A stretch of 15,578 bases of DNA from Odoribacter sp036657595. Its GTDB lineage: Bacteria; Bacteroidota; Bacteroidia; Bacteroidales; Marinifilaceae. The position numbers and the translations under genes were made by a program. Numbering within the stretch: position 1 is the first letter of the stretch; every line of letters begins with the position of its first letter. Below the pieces are notes generated by a model, which made no database searches, had not been told where the DNA came from, and saw only the letters and a list, made by a program, of their open reading frames with translations. Below, piece after piece: positions 1 to 7,222 of the stretch. The stretch spans positions 1 to 15,578 of the forward strand of contig JAVXFZ010000061.1 of the NCBI GenBank assembly GCA_036657595.1, read 5' to 3'.

Positions 1-93
1 ATTATTCGTATCAAATCGTTTTTTTGGAAAATCATATTCCATTAATTTATGCGACAAATATACCTAAAATTAGTTTTCTTTTCGTATTTTTTA

Positions 94-101
94 TAGTTTT
101 G
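94..101 (+). promoter_or_regulatory. Possible Bacteroidetes -7 promoter element for the glycosyltransferase operon
   Basis: TAGTTTTG at 94-101 fits the Bacteroidetes primary-sigma -7 consensus TAnnTTTG. A weak -33 candidate (TTAG, 70-73) lies 20 bases upstream. It would give a very short leader before the ATG at 119. The match is by eye only, and the DNA is AT-rich, so chance matches are possible. Confidence 0.3.
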
Positions 102-118
102 AGCGAAAATCTAAAGAT

Positions 119-1522
119 ATGTGCTCAATTCATACATTTTTACTCAATCGTCACTTTTTATCGAATGATTCTGACCACTCTATCACGGAATGGTCCGATT
201 TCCCGGATACAAGCATCTTGCAAGGGATGGCTGCAAAGGATTTTAACTCGGAGTATCTGCTCCTATATACAGGTTTAACACCTGTTCACCTCTTGCCTTA
301 TGCGATCGAACGAATGGTTCAGGCGGCAGAGATGAGCGGAGCGGATCTTATCTATTCGGATTATTTCAAAATGAAAGAAGGGATCCGTACACCTCATCCT
401 ACCCTTGAATATCAAAGCGGAAGTTTAAGGGATGATTTTGATTTTGGACCTTTGATGCTATACAGACGGAGTGCATTCTGCGAAGCTGTTCGCCAAATGG
501 ATCAAAAATATCGTTACGCGGCTTTGTATGACCTAAGACTCAAAATATCACAAGCCGGCACGATTTTGCGGATTCCGGAATTTCTCTATACAGTCACCGA
601 AACAGATCTGCGGCTATCCGGCGAACAGCAATTTGACTATGTCAATCCTAAAAACAGAGAGGTGCAAATCGAAATGGAGGCTGCCTGTACCTCCCATCTA
701 AAAGCAATAGGAGCTTATCTATCACCAAAATTCAAGTCGGTGAGCTTTGATCAAGGGAATTTTCCGGTAGAAGCCTCTGTGATTATTCCGGTAAAGAATC
801 GAATCAAAACAATTGCCGAAGCAGTCAAGTCCGCCCTCCACCAACAAACAGTCTTCCCTTTTAATGTGATAGTAGTCGATAATCATTCAACGGACGGGAC
901 TTCCGAAATATTAGCTGAATTGTCACAACAGTATCCTTCTCTGATCCATCATACCCCCGTTTCGCAGGATCTTGGCATTGGTGGATGTTGGACAGAAGCT
1001 ACAATGCTACCCGAATGCGGTAAATTCACTGTCCAATTGGATAGTGACGATCTTTATAATAGCCCACACGTTGTTCAAATGATTGTTGAAGCTTTTTATG
1101 GACAGAATTGTGCGATGTTGATTGGCAGTTATCAAATGGTTAATTTTAAACTGGAAGAAATACCGCCGGGCATCATTGACCATCGGGAATGGACTCCCGA
1201 CAACGGACGTAATAATGCACTGCGTATTAATGGACTGGGAGCTCCCCGAGCATTTTATACACCGGTGTTGCGACAAATAAAATTTCCTAATGTCAGCTAT
1301 GGAGAAGATTATGCTGTCGGACTTGCTATTTCACGTAGTTACCGTATCGGCAGGATTTACGAACCCCTGTATCTTTGCCGTCGCTGGGAGGAGAACTCTG
1401 ATGCAGCCTTAGATATTCATCGGCTGAATGCTTACAATTTTTATAAAGATAAGATCAGAACGCTGGAATTGTTGGAACGGAAGAGGAAAATCAATACAAG
1501 TGGTGAAGAGTGGAAAAAATAA
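119..1522 (+). CDS. Two-domain family 2 glycosyltransferase
   Basis: 467 residues. The C-terminal half (from about residue 217) is a recognisable GT-A fold family 2 glycosyltransferase. It opens with the beta-strand motif ASVIIPVKNR, continues through VVDNHSTDGT, has a metal/nucleotide-binding DSDD at 308-311 and an acceptor-side GEDY at 395-398, and ends with an RRW segment. Residues about 45-200 also resemble the later part of a GT2 domain (ADLIYSDYFK, then FGPLMLYRRSAF) but show no DxD, so this half is probably non-catalytic. The ATG at 119 is the only usable start, because an in-frame TAG lies at 71-73 and no other start codon follows it. There is no signal peptide or membrane segment, so the enzyme is presumably cytoplasmic. 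It is the first gene of a tight operon with DUF4922, SpoIID-like and AmpG-like genes. Donor and acceptor are unknown; a wall-related sugar is a guess from context. Confidence 0.8.
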   Translation: MCSIHTFLLNRHFLSNDSDHSITEWSDFPDTSILQGMAAKDFNSEYLLLYTGLTPVHLLPYAIERMVQAAEMSGADLIYSDYFKMKEGIRTPHPTLEYQSGSLRDDFDFGPLMLYRRSAFCEAVRQMDQKYRYAALYDLRLKISQAGTILRIPEFLYTVTETDLRLSGEQQFDYVNPKNREVQIEMEAACTSHLKAIGAYLSPKFKSVSFDQGNFPVEASVIIPVKNRIKTIAEAVKSALHQQTVFPFNVIVVDNHSTDGTSEILAELSQQYPSLIHHTPVSQDLGIGGCWTEATMLPECGKFTVQLDSDDLYNSPHVVQMIVEAFYGQNCAMLIGSYQMVNFKLEEIPPGIIDHREWTPDNGRNNALRINGLGAPRAFYTPVLRQIKFPNVSYGEDYAVGLAISRSYRIGRIYEPLYLCRRWEENSDAALDIHRLNAYNFYKDKIRTLELLERKRKINTSGEEWKK

Positions 1523-1530
1523 ATAGCTCT

Positions 1531-2457
1531 ATGGATTTAACACAATTATATGAACAACAAGTCCGTGATTTTGAATTAGCCCGAATCAATTACGAGCATT
1601 TGAAAAATGTAGTCTACCGCACCGTCCATTTCCCGGATTTCAATATCCGACTTCAATACAATCCGGCACGAATGATTTCGACCAATGCGAAAATTGATGC
1701 TACGACTTTACTGAATCGAAAATGTTTTCTTTGTCCGGAGCAAATGCCAAAAGAACAAAAAGGAATCGCGTATGGCGATCGTTATCATATTTTTATCAAT
1801 CCTTATCCGATTTTCGACAAGCATTTCACTGTGCCTGCAAGTGATCATACTCCTCAGTTGATCTGTGGACGATTTGAAGACCTGCTGAGTCTGACTTTTG
1901 ATTTTCCGGAATATACCACATTTTATAACGGACCCAGCTGTGGGGCTTCTGCTCCCGATCATTTCCATTTTCAAATGGTTCCCCGCCATCGGATGCCACT
2001 CGAAGAAGATATAGACAAGGTATCTCTACGGGAATATATCTTACAGAAAGAGCATTATTCCCTGTCTACCCTGAATCGTTATCGACGAAATATACTTCTG
2101 CTTCAAGGAACCGATCGACAATTATTGAGCCGTTTGTACACGCGCATCCAAAAAATAGTGGGTGAAGAAATACCTTACGAAGAGGAACCAATGATGAATC
2201 TTCTTGCTTGGTTTGAGAAAAATCAATGGACCATTTGTATTTTTCCCCGTAAAACTCGCCGACCATGGCAATTTTATGCCGAAGGGAAAGAACAGGTGTT
2301 GTTCAGTCCCGGATGTGTGGATATGGCGGGACTCATTATTGCCCCCCGACGGGAAGATTTTGACAGGTATTCGGAAGAGTTGTTGACTGATTTATTCCGA
2401 CAGGTCTGTGCAGAAAAAGAGGATTGGGATAGAATCCTACAACGTTTGAAGGAGTAA
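1531..2457 (+). CDS. DUF4922 family protein, HIT/GalT-like nucleotidyltransferase or phosphorylase fold
   Basis: 308 residues from the ATG at 1531. A GTG at 1510 in the same frame would add seven residues and overlap the upstream gene by 13 bases; the ATG was preferred because the added residues look unconserved. The key motif is HFHFQ (H144, H146, Q148), the HxHxQ active-site signature of the GalT / Ap4A phosphorylase / GDP-galactose phosphorylase branch of the HIT superfamily. It is preceded by a CxxC pair (C65, C68) like the zinc-binding cysteines of GalT. Family knowledge suggests transfer or phosphorolysis of a nucleoside diphosphate sugar or dinucleotide through a covalent nucleotidyl-histidine. 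The actual substrate is unknown. The nine-base gap after the glycosyltransferase stop indicates co-transcription, so its product or substrate may be the nucleotide sugar used by that enzyme (inference). Confidence 0.75.
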   Translation: MDLTQLYEQQVRDFELARINYEHLKNVVYRTVHFPDFNIRLQYNPARMISTNAKIDATTLLNRKCFLCPEQMPKEQKGIAYGDRYHIFINPYPIFDKHFTVPASDHTPQLICGRFEDLLSLTFDFPEYTTFYNGPSCGASAPDHFHFQMVPRHRMPLEEDIDKVSLREYILQKEHYSLSTLNRYRRNILLLQGTDRQLLSRLYTRIQKIVGEEIPYEEEPMMNLLAWFEKNQWTICIFPRKTRRPWQFYAEGKEQVLFSPGCVDMAGLIIAPRREDFDRYSEELLTDLFRQVCAEKEDWDRILQRLKE

Positions 2458-2516
2458 GGGGAGATTTTATTTCTATCTCTTTTGATGATTAAACGGTTAA
2501 ATAATTAAATAAAAAT

Positions 2517-3833
2517 ATGATAAACGAGATTCCAGAGCTTGAAGTGGGCATTCTTTTCTCTCCCAATATCCGATTCCGCTTAAATGGTCCTTATATCCGT
2601 CAGGACAACGGGAAGCCATATTCAGGCGATTATTGTGTCAGCAAAGAGGCGGAGAAATATCTATTGGAAGGAAACTCTGGAACAGAAGAGGTGGCACTTC
2701 CACTCACCTTTTATCCGGAAAATTTTGAAGCTGAAGATTTTGACCTAACCGATGTTGTTATCGGTATTCACTTCCATTGGGAACGAAAGGAGAATCAGAA
2801 ATTCAAGGGCAAGTTGAAAATCCTTGACGAAAGCGAACACCTCACAGCCATTAATATTCTTCCACTTGAAGATTATCTGCTCAGTGTCATCTCATCGGAA
2901 ATGAGCGCAACCTCCTCTCCCGAACTATTGAAAGCCCACGCGGTTATATCCCGAAGCTGGCTATTGGCACAAAAAGAAAAAGCCAAAGAAGTAAAAGGGA
3001 CATACGATTCCGGGTATCAAACAGAAGACGAATATATTCGTTGGTACGATCGGGAAGATCATACAAATTTTGACGTATGTGCCGACGATCACTGCCAACG
3101 CTATCAAGGTGTCAGTAAAGCTTATACATCGGCTGTCAGCGATGCCATTCATACAACTCGAGGCGAGGTATTGATTTCCGATGGAAAAATATGCGATGCC
3201 CGATTTTCCAAATGTTGTGGTGGTGTGACAGAACGTTTTGAAAATACTTGGGAACCTATCAAACACAATTATCTAAATAGCATTACCGATACCCCTACAC
3301 CCATTATAACGGGCGATTTAAGTCAAGAAAAGGCTGCACGGGAATGGATTCTATCCTCTCCCCCCGCATTTTGTCATACAGATGATCCTCACATATTATC
3401 AGAAGTACTGAATCATTACGATCAAGAAACTCAACATTTCTATCGCTGGCAAGAAGAATATACCCCCGAAGAATTATCTGCCTTAGTCAAGCGGAAACTG
3501 GGTATTGATTTTGGTACGATCACTGATCTACAACCCATTGAACGAGGTGTCTCCGGTCGACTGATTCGCCTAAAAATTATCGGTACGCACAAGACGATGA
3601 CAATCGGTAAAGAACTGGTGATCCGCAGTGCTTTCTCCGAATCCCATCTATACAGCTCTGCTTTTATCATTGAAAAGTCCGATGGGAAATTTATTTTTCA
3701 CGGAGCCGGTTGGGGACACGGTGTCGGACTATGTCAAATCGGTGCTGCTGTGATGGGTGCACAAGGATATACTTACCGCGAAATATTGCAGCATTATTTT
3801 AAAGGAAGTCAAATTCAAAAAATATACGAATAA
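2517..3833 (+). CDS. SpoIID/LytB domain protein (peptidoglycan lytic transglycosylase fold), apparently cytoplasmic
   Basis: 438 residues. The SpoIID domain begins near residue 110, with LEDYLLSVISSEMSA (E128 of SEM is the conserved catalytic-type glutamate) followed by LLKAHAVISRSWLLA. A zinc-site pattern follows (H182, C188, H192, C193, then QRYQG), then CCGGVTE, and the closing GWGHGVGLCQ (398-407). All hallmarks of the fold are intact. SpoIID enzymes cleave denuded glycan strands, giving 1,6-anhydro-MurNAc ends; LytB relatives enhance amidases. Residues 1-105 form an extra N-terminal region with no recognised domain. No signal peptide is present, and an in-frame TAA (2502-2504) five codons upstream rules out a longer N terminus. 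The gene sits 59 bases after DUF4922 and 5 bases before an AmpG-like permease, which fits a role on imported or cytoplasmic murein fragments. That role is inferred. Confidence 0.82.
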   Translation: MINEIPELEVGILFSPNIRFRLNGPYIRQDNGKPYSGDYCVSKEAEKYLLEGNSGTEEVALPLTFYPENFEAEDFDLTDVVIGIHFHWERKENQKFKGKLKILDESEHLTAINILPLEDYLLSVISSEMSATSSPELLKAHAVISRSWLLAQKEKAKEVKGTYDSGYQTEDEYIRWYDREDHTNFDVCADDHCQRYQGVSKAYTSAVSDAIHTTRGEVLISDGKICDARFSKCCGGVTERFENTWEPIKHNYLNSITDTPTPIITGDLSQEKAAREWILSSPPAFCHTDDPHILSEVLNHYDQETQHFYRWQEEYTPEELSALVKRKLGIDFGTITDLQPIERGVSGRLIRLKIIGTHKTMTIGKELVIRSAFSESHLYSSAFIIEKSDGKFIFHGAGWGHGVGLCQIGAAVMGAQGYTYREILQHYFKGSQIQKIYE

Positions 3834-3838
3834 CATAA

Positions 3839-5146
3839 ATGAATCGTATGGAAAATACCAAACGTTCCCCCTGGCTCTGGATACCCTCTCTTTATTTTGC
3901 ACAAGGACTTCCCTACGTTATCGTTATGACGGTCGCCGTCATTATGTTCAAACGTATGGGACTGTCGAATACCGATATTGCGTTTTATACCAGTGGATTG
4001 TACCTACCTTGGGTCATCAAACCCTTATGGAGTCCATTAGTGGATTTATTGAAAACAAGACGTTGGTGGATTGTTAGTATGCAAATTATGATTGGAGCAG
4101 GATTAGGAGGTATCGCTCTGACTCTCGAAGGTCCCTCCTCTATTCGCTACTGTCTGGCATTTATGTGGCTGTTGGCATTCAGCTCCGCCACTCACGACAT
4201 CGCCGCCGACGGCTTTTATATGCTTGCTCTGAATGAAAAAAGGCAAGCCTATTTTGTAGGTATTCGGAACACTTTCTACCGTTTGGCTGTTATTGCCGGA
4301 CAAGGGCTGTTAGTAATGGTTGCCGGGTTGTTGGAAGAATATTATTCTTCCCGCCTACCTGAAACAGTAGCTATCCCCCGCGCTTGGTCGATCACCTTCT
4401 ATATACTAACAGCTCTCTTCGGATTGTTATTTATTTATCATCATTTTTTACTTCCCCGTCCGTCCAATGACACGGCTCACCTTTCCGACGATCGAGTAAC
4501 ACCGACAGCTATCATCCGACAGTTCATAGACACATTCAGATCCTTTTTTCATAAGCAACAAATCGTCCCCGCTTTAGCTTTCATTTTGCTTTATCGGTTT
4601 GCCGAATCACAACTCGTCAAAATAGCCTCCCCCTTTCTGTTAGACAAAACAGCAATCGGAGGACTCGGATTATCCACCGCACAAGTTGGTTTTATTTACG
4701 GAACCATCGGCATTATCGCGCTCACACTGGGAGGTATCATAGGAGGCATTGCTATGTCGCGCAAAGGACTGAAACATTGGATTTGGTGGATGACCACAGC
4801 AATGAATTTACCCAATGTGGTTTACTTATATTTAGCTATATCACAAACCGATAACATTACGTTGATTTCCTCTTGTGTCGCGATCGAACAATTCGGCTAT
4901 GGATTCGGATTTACGTCGCTCACTTATTTTATGATGTTATTCAGTGCCGGCAAACATCAAACAGCCCACTATGCCATCTGCACCGGATTTATGGCATTAG
5001 GAATGATGTTACCCGGTATGATATCCGGATGGATACAAGAATTAATCGGATACCAATCTTTTTTCATCTGGATTATGCTTTGTACGATTCCCAGTTTCAT
5101 TGCAACCAAATTCATTCACATTGATAGATCTTCGGACAAAGAATAA
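3839..5146 (+). CDS. AmpG-like MFS transporter
   Basis: 435 residues, strongly hydrophobic with about 12 predicted membrane segments spread over its length. The N terminus (PSLYFAQGLPYVIV), the first-loop segment LYLPWVIKPLWSPLVD and the DIAADGFY motif in helix 4 are typical of the AmpG / acetyl-CoA transporter group of the major facilitator superfamily. AmpG imports GlcNAc-anhydroMurNAc muropeptides across the inner membrane for wall recycling. Related Bacteroidales proteins are usually annotated only as MFS transporters, so substrate is not certain. The gene starts 5 bases after the SpoIID-like stop, so the two are almost certainly translated from one message. A second ATG lies three codons in (3848). 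It ends the operon, and two hairpins lie downstream. Confidence 0.75.
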   Translation: MNRMENTKRSPWLWIPSLYFAQGLPYVIVMTVAVIMFKRMGLSNTDIAFYTSGLYLPWVIKPLWSPLVDLLKTRRWWIVSMQIMIGAGLGGIALTLEGPSSIRYCLAFMWLLAFSSATHDIAADGFYMLALNEKRQAYFVGIRNTFYRLAVIAGQGLLVMVAGLLEEYYSSRLPETVAIPRAWSITFYILTALFGLLFIYHHFLLPRPSNDTAHLSDDRVTPTAIIRQFIDTFRSFFHKQQIVPALAFILLYRFAESQLVKIASPFLLDKTAIGGLGLSTAQVGFIYGTIGIIALTLGGIIGGIAMSRKGLKHWIWWMTTAMNLPNVVYLYLAISQTDNITLISSCVAIEQFGYGFGFTSLTYFMMLFSAGKHQTAHYAICTGFMALGMMLPGMISGWIQELIGYQSFFIWIMLCTIPSFIATKFIHIDRSSDKE

Positions 5147-5154
5147 GGATAAAA

Positions 5155-5199
5155 ATAGCCACACAAGCTATCGGCTAAATAATGAATATTTAGGGCTAT
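5155..5199 (+). terminator. Possible hairpin in the 3' region of the AmpG-like operon
   Basis: CTAAATA (5175-5181) and TATTTAG (5187-5193) form a 7-bp stem with a 5-base loop. ATAGCC (5155-5160) can pair with GGCTAT (5194-5199) outside it. The element begins 8 bases after the permease stop codon. It has no clear U-tract, so it may be a processing or stability element rather than a terminator. Confidence 0.3.
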
Positions 5200-5301
5200 C
5201 ATCTTTGAGTGTATCCATTGATCGTTAAAAAAATCTGTTGTCACAAGATTATAGGAGAAATAATTCTATTATTTTAATAAAAATCTGGTTTGTAACATCT
5301 T

Positions 5302-5330
5302 ATTTATTTCCATCGCCCATGGAAATAAAT
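5302..5330. repeat. Perfect 12-bp inverted repeat with 5-base spacer
   Basis: ATTTATTTCCAT (5302-5313) is followed by CGCCC and then its exact reverse complement ATGGAAATAAAT (5319-5330). On the plus strand a T-rich run follows (CTATTTTATTATTTTT), so it could be the distal terminator of the operon ending at 5146. A dyad operator for a DNA-binding protein is the alternative. The rest of 5147-5598 is AT-rich with no credible gene. Confidence 0.5.
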
Positions 5331-5526
5331 CTATTTTATTATTTTTCAGTGTAGAATTGTATATGTGTCATATCTTTTTTAATATTTTAAAAGAATTGCT
5401 TTCAAATACGACAAGTAACTGAAGATCAATACACTTAATATTCTATTCAATCAACAAACTGAATCATGTAAATGCATTTATTAACTCCTTGTTTTCAATT
5501 CGTTAGAATTATCTCCCCCATTATTC

Positions 5527-5575
5527 AAAAAAAAATCCGTAGCTTTCTTTAGCAAATGCTTTCGAAATTTACGGA
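5527..5575 (-). terminator. Intrinsic terminator of purE
   Basis: Read on the minus strand, TCCGTA (5575-5570) pairs with TACGGA (5541-5536), with further imperfect pairing inside, and is followed at once by nine T (plus-strand A at 5527-5535). It lies 24 bases past the purE stop codon, the expected place and orientation. Confidence 0.7.
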
Positions 5576-5598
5576 CAAGGGCTTTCTGCAAAAGGTAT

Positions 5599-6105
5599 TT
5601 AATTTGTCTTGCAATTATATTTCACTTCAGCCAATTCTTTGTTGGCATCGACAATTTTCTTTTTCAACGATTCTTTAAAGTCGATCATTTTCACTTTCAA
5701 TGTTTTATCGCCGACCGCCAATATCTGCACAGCTAATATGCCGGCATTCATCGCTCCATTAATAGCTACCGTAGCTACCGGTATGCCCGGAGGCATTTGA
5801 GTGATTGCCAACAAAGCATCCATACCGTTCAATGATGCATTGATAGGTACGCCGATCACGGGCACCGGTGTCATCGCAGCGATCACTCCCGGTAAATGAG
5901 CAGCCATACCGGCTCCGGCAATGATCACTTCAATGCCTCTTTTCGCTGCATTCTTAGCAAATTCTTCCACTTCAACAGGGGTGCGGTGTGCCGATAGTGC
6001 ATTCATTTCAAAAGGAATGCCCATATCATCAAGCACCTTCGCTGCCTTCTCCATTATGGTAAGGTCGGAGGTACTCCCCATTATAATACTTACTCTCGGA
6101 TTCAT
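5599..6105 (-). CDS. purE: N5-carboxyaminoimidazole ribonucleotide mutase, class I PurE
   Basis: 168 residues from the ATG at 6105. The reading frame is open to an ATG at 6177, but residues before MNPRVSIIMGSTSD have no family resemblance, and the likely promoter lies within that stretch. The protein shows GSTSD (10-14), SAHRTP (38-43, with the catalytic histidine H40) and AGMAAHLPGV, all typical of class I PurE. It converts N5-CAIR, made by PurK, to CAIR in de novo purine synthesis. Length is normal for the family. It is a single-gene unit, divergent from hpt and ended by its own terminator. purK is not in the window. Upstream of the ATG is an A-rich stretch with no Shine-Dalgarno sequence, as is usual in Bacteroidetes. 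Confidence 0.95.
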   Translation of the reverse strand: MNPRVSIIMGSTSDLTIMEKAAKVLDDMGIPFEMNALSAHRTPVEVEEFAKNAAKRGIEVIIAGAGMAAHLPGVIAAMTPVPVIGVPINASLNGMDALLAITQMPPGIPVATVAINGAMNAGILAVQILAVGDKTLKVKMIDFKESLKKKIVDANKELAEVKYNCKTN

Positions 6106-6154
6106 TTTTTTATGTTTTAATGATCTATATTTGTTTATACATTCGATCAACATA

Positions 6155-6162
6155 CAAAAGTA
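6155..6162 (-). promoter_or_regulatory. Likely -7 promoter element of purE
   Basis: On the minus strand 6162-6155 reads TACTTTTG, a full match to TAnnTTTG, and would give a leader of roughly 40 bases. No convincing -33 TTTG was found at the expected 19-21 base spacing. Confidence 0.45.
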
Positions 6163-6464
6163 AATATTTATTCCCAAAATATAAGAACTTCATTCCCTAT
6201 ATTTTCTTTCAGTAAGGTCAAAAAAATGGAATGAGATTTTAATATTTTAAATCGCTTTGTTTCGATTAAAAGGCAGCTTTAATGTATATGGTTAAAAAGG
6301 CGTATGGGTTAACAGATCGTCAGCCGGCAGATAGTCTAAAAATAAGTTTCACTCAAAAAGTAGATGCGTTTTATATATTTCTTTCTTTTCATCCATTTGT
6401 GAATTAAAATAGTAGAAACTTCGTAATTCGCTGAATATAACATCGTCATTTCTCTAAAAAATAT
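6163..6464. other. Divergent intergenic region between purE and hpt
   Basis: About 300 bases, AT-rich, between the presumed purE and hpt promoters. It holds no RNA gene or conserved protein that I recognise. A 41-codon plus-strand frame (ATG 6282 to TAA 6407, starting MYMVKKAYGLTDRQPADSLK) is present but has no supporting evidence. Purine-responsive control sites could be here, but no clear operator was seen. Confidence 0.5.
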
Positions 6465-6472
6465 TACTTTTG
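6465..6472 (+). promoter_or_regulatory. Likely -7 promoter element of hpt
   Basis: TACTTTTG (6465-6472), followed by C, is a full match to TAnnTTTG and identical to the purE element. It predicts a leader of about 65 bases before the hpt ATG at 6544. The -33 position (ATCG, 6442-6445) is poor. Confidence 0.5.
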
Positions 6473-6543
6473 CAGTTGTAATTTATTATTGTAGCATCTT
6501 CATAATCTTGTATCTACAATTTTAACATTCTGAATCCGGATAT

Positions 6544-7083
6544 ATGAAAAATATAACATTGCATAACAAAGAATTCCGTCCCTTTATCGAAGCAAAAGTG
6601 ATCGATCAAGCAATTGCGGATATAGCTGGGCAAATGAATCAGGAGCTACAAAATGACAAACCGCTGTTTCTAAGTATCTTGAACGGTGCTTTTATGTTTA
6701 CATCCGATCTTATAAAACTGATCAGCATTCCCGGTACACAGATCAGTTTTATAAAAATAGCTTCTTACGCAGGTACTGATTCTACGGGTGAGATCAAGGA
6801 ATTGATCGGCTTAAAAGAAGAGATTGCAGGACGGACAGTTGTTATCTTGGAAGATGTTGTTGACACCGGACGTTCAATGACGTATTTACTTGAATATTTA
6901 AAAGGAAAGAATCCGAAAAAAATAGTTGTTGCCACCTTGTTTTATAAACCCAAAGCTATTGTTTCGCCAGTGCCGATTGATTATTATGGCATTGAATTAG
7001 ACAATGATTTTGTTGTCGGACGAGGATTGGACTACGATGGTTTAGGTCGGAATTATTCGGATCTTTACATCTTAAATTTATAA
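6544..7083 (+). CDS. hpt: Hypoxanthine phosphoribosyltransferase
   Basis: 179 residues, the normal length for bacterial HPRT. It salvages hypoxanthine (and often guanine) with PRPP to give IMP or GMP in the cytoplasm. Visible motifs are SILNGAFMF (44-52), the flexible-loop segment KIASYAGTDS, the PRPP-binding acidic motif VVILEDVVDTGRSM (99-112, E103 and D104), and the C-terminal FVVGRGLDYDG (156-166) that contacts purine and metal. The start is supported by alignment of the N terminus to the family length and by the upstream -7 element. In many Bacteroidales hpt is followed by adk and obg; here only obg follows, after 139 bases. Its divergence from purE places salvage and de novo purine genes back to back. 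Confidence 0.95.
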   Translation: MKNITLHNKEFRPFIEAKVIDQAIADIAGQMNQELQNDKPLFLSILNGAFMFTSDLIKLISIPGTQISFIKIASYAGTDSTGEIKELIGLKEEIAGRTVVILEDVVDTGRSMTYLLEYLKGKNPKKIVVATLFYKPKAIVSPVPIDYYGIELDNDFVVGRGLDYDGLGRNYSDLYILNL

Positions 7084-7180
7084 ATATCAAAGATGTAGAC
7101 GGACGTATGAATTTTCTATCTTTTTATTTTTCAATTCTAAGCTTTTAAATGTAAGCTTTTAGCCTCTGACTTTAAAAGAC

Positions 7181-7212
7181 TTTGCTTTAAACTTTTTTAC
7201 TTTATACATTTT
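7181..7212 (+). promoter_or_regulatory. Possible promoter of obg
   Basis: TTTG (7181-7184), a 20-base spacer and TACATTTT (7205-7212) match the -33/-7 pair with one mismatch in the -7. The predicted transcript would begin very close to the ATG at 7223, so the message would be nearly leaderless, which lowers confidence. Read-through from hpt is also possible. Confidence 0.3.
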
Positions 7213-7222
7213 ACCTTATTTT

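Noticed and set aside
24..278. Reading frame starting at position 24 with a hydrophobic stretch
   Set aside because: It overlaps the glycosyltransferase in another frame, and its hydrophobicity reflects T-rich intergenic DNA.
1510..1530. GTG start for the DUF4922 protein overlapping the glycosyltransferase
   Set aside because: It is possible, but the ATG at 1531 gives a cleaner N terminus and a normal nine-base gap.
5599..6177. A longer PurE beginning at 6177
   Set aside because: The 24 extra residues do not resemble PurE, and the best -7 promoter element (6155-6162) falls inside that extension, so the ATG at 6105 is preferred.
6282..6407. A 41-codon plus-strand frame (MYMVKKAYGLTDRQPADSLK...) in the purE-hpt spacer
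   Set aside because: It has no recognisable family, no clear promoter of its own and a composition typical of the spacer; it may be chance. Ribosome profiling or conservation in relatives would be needed to revive it.
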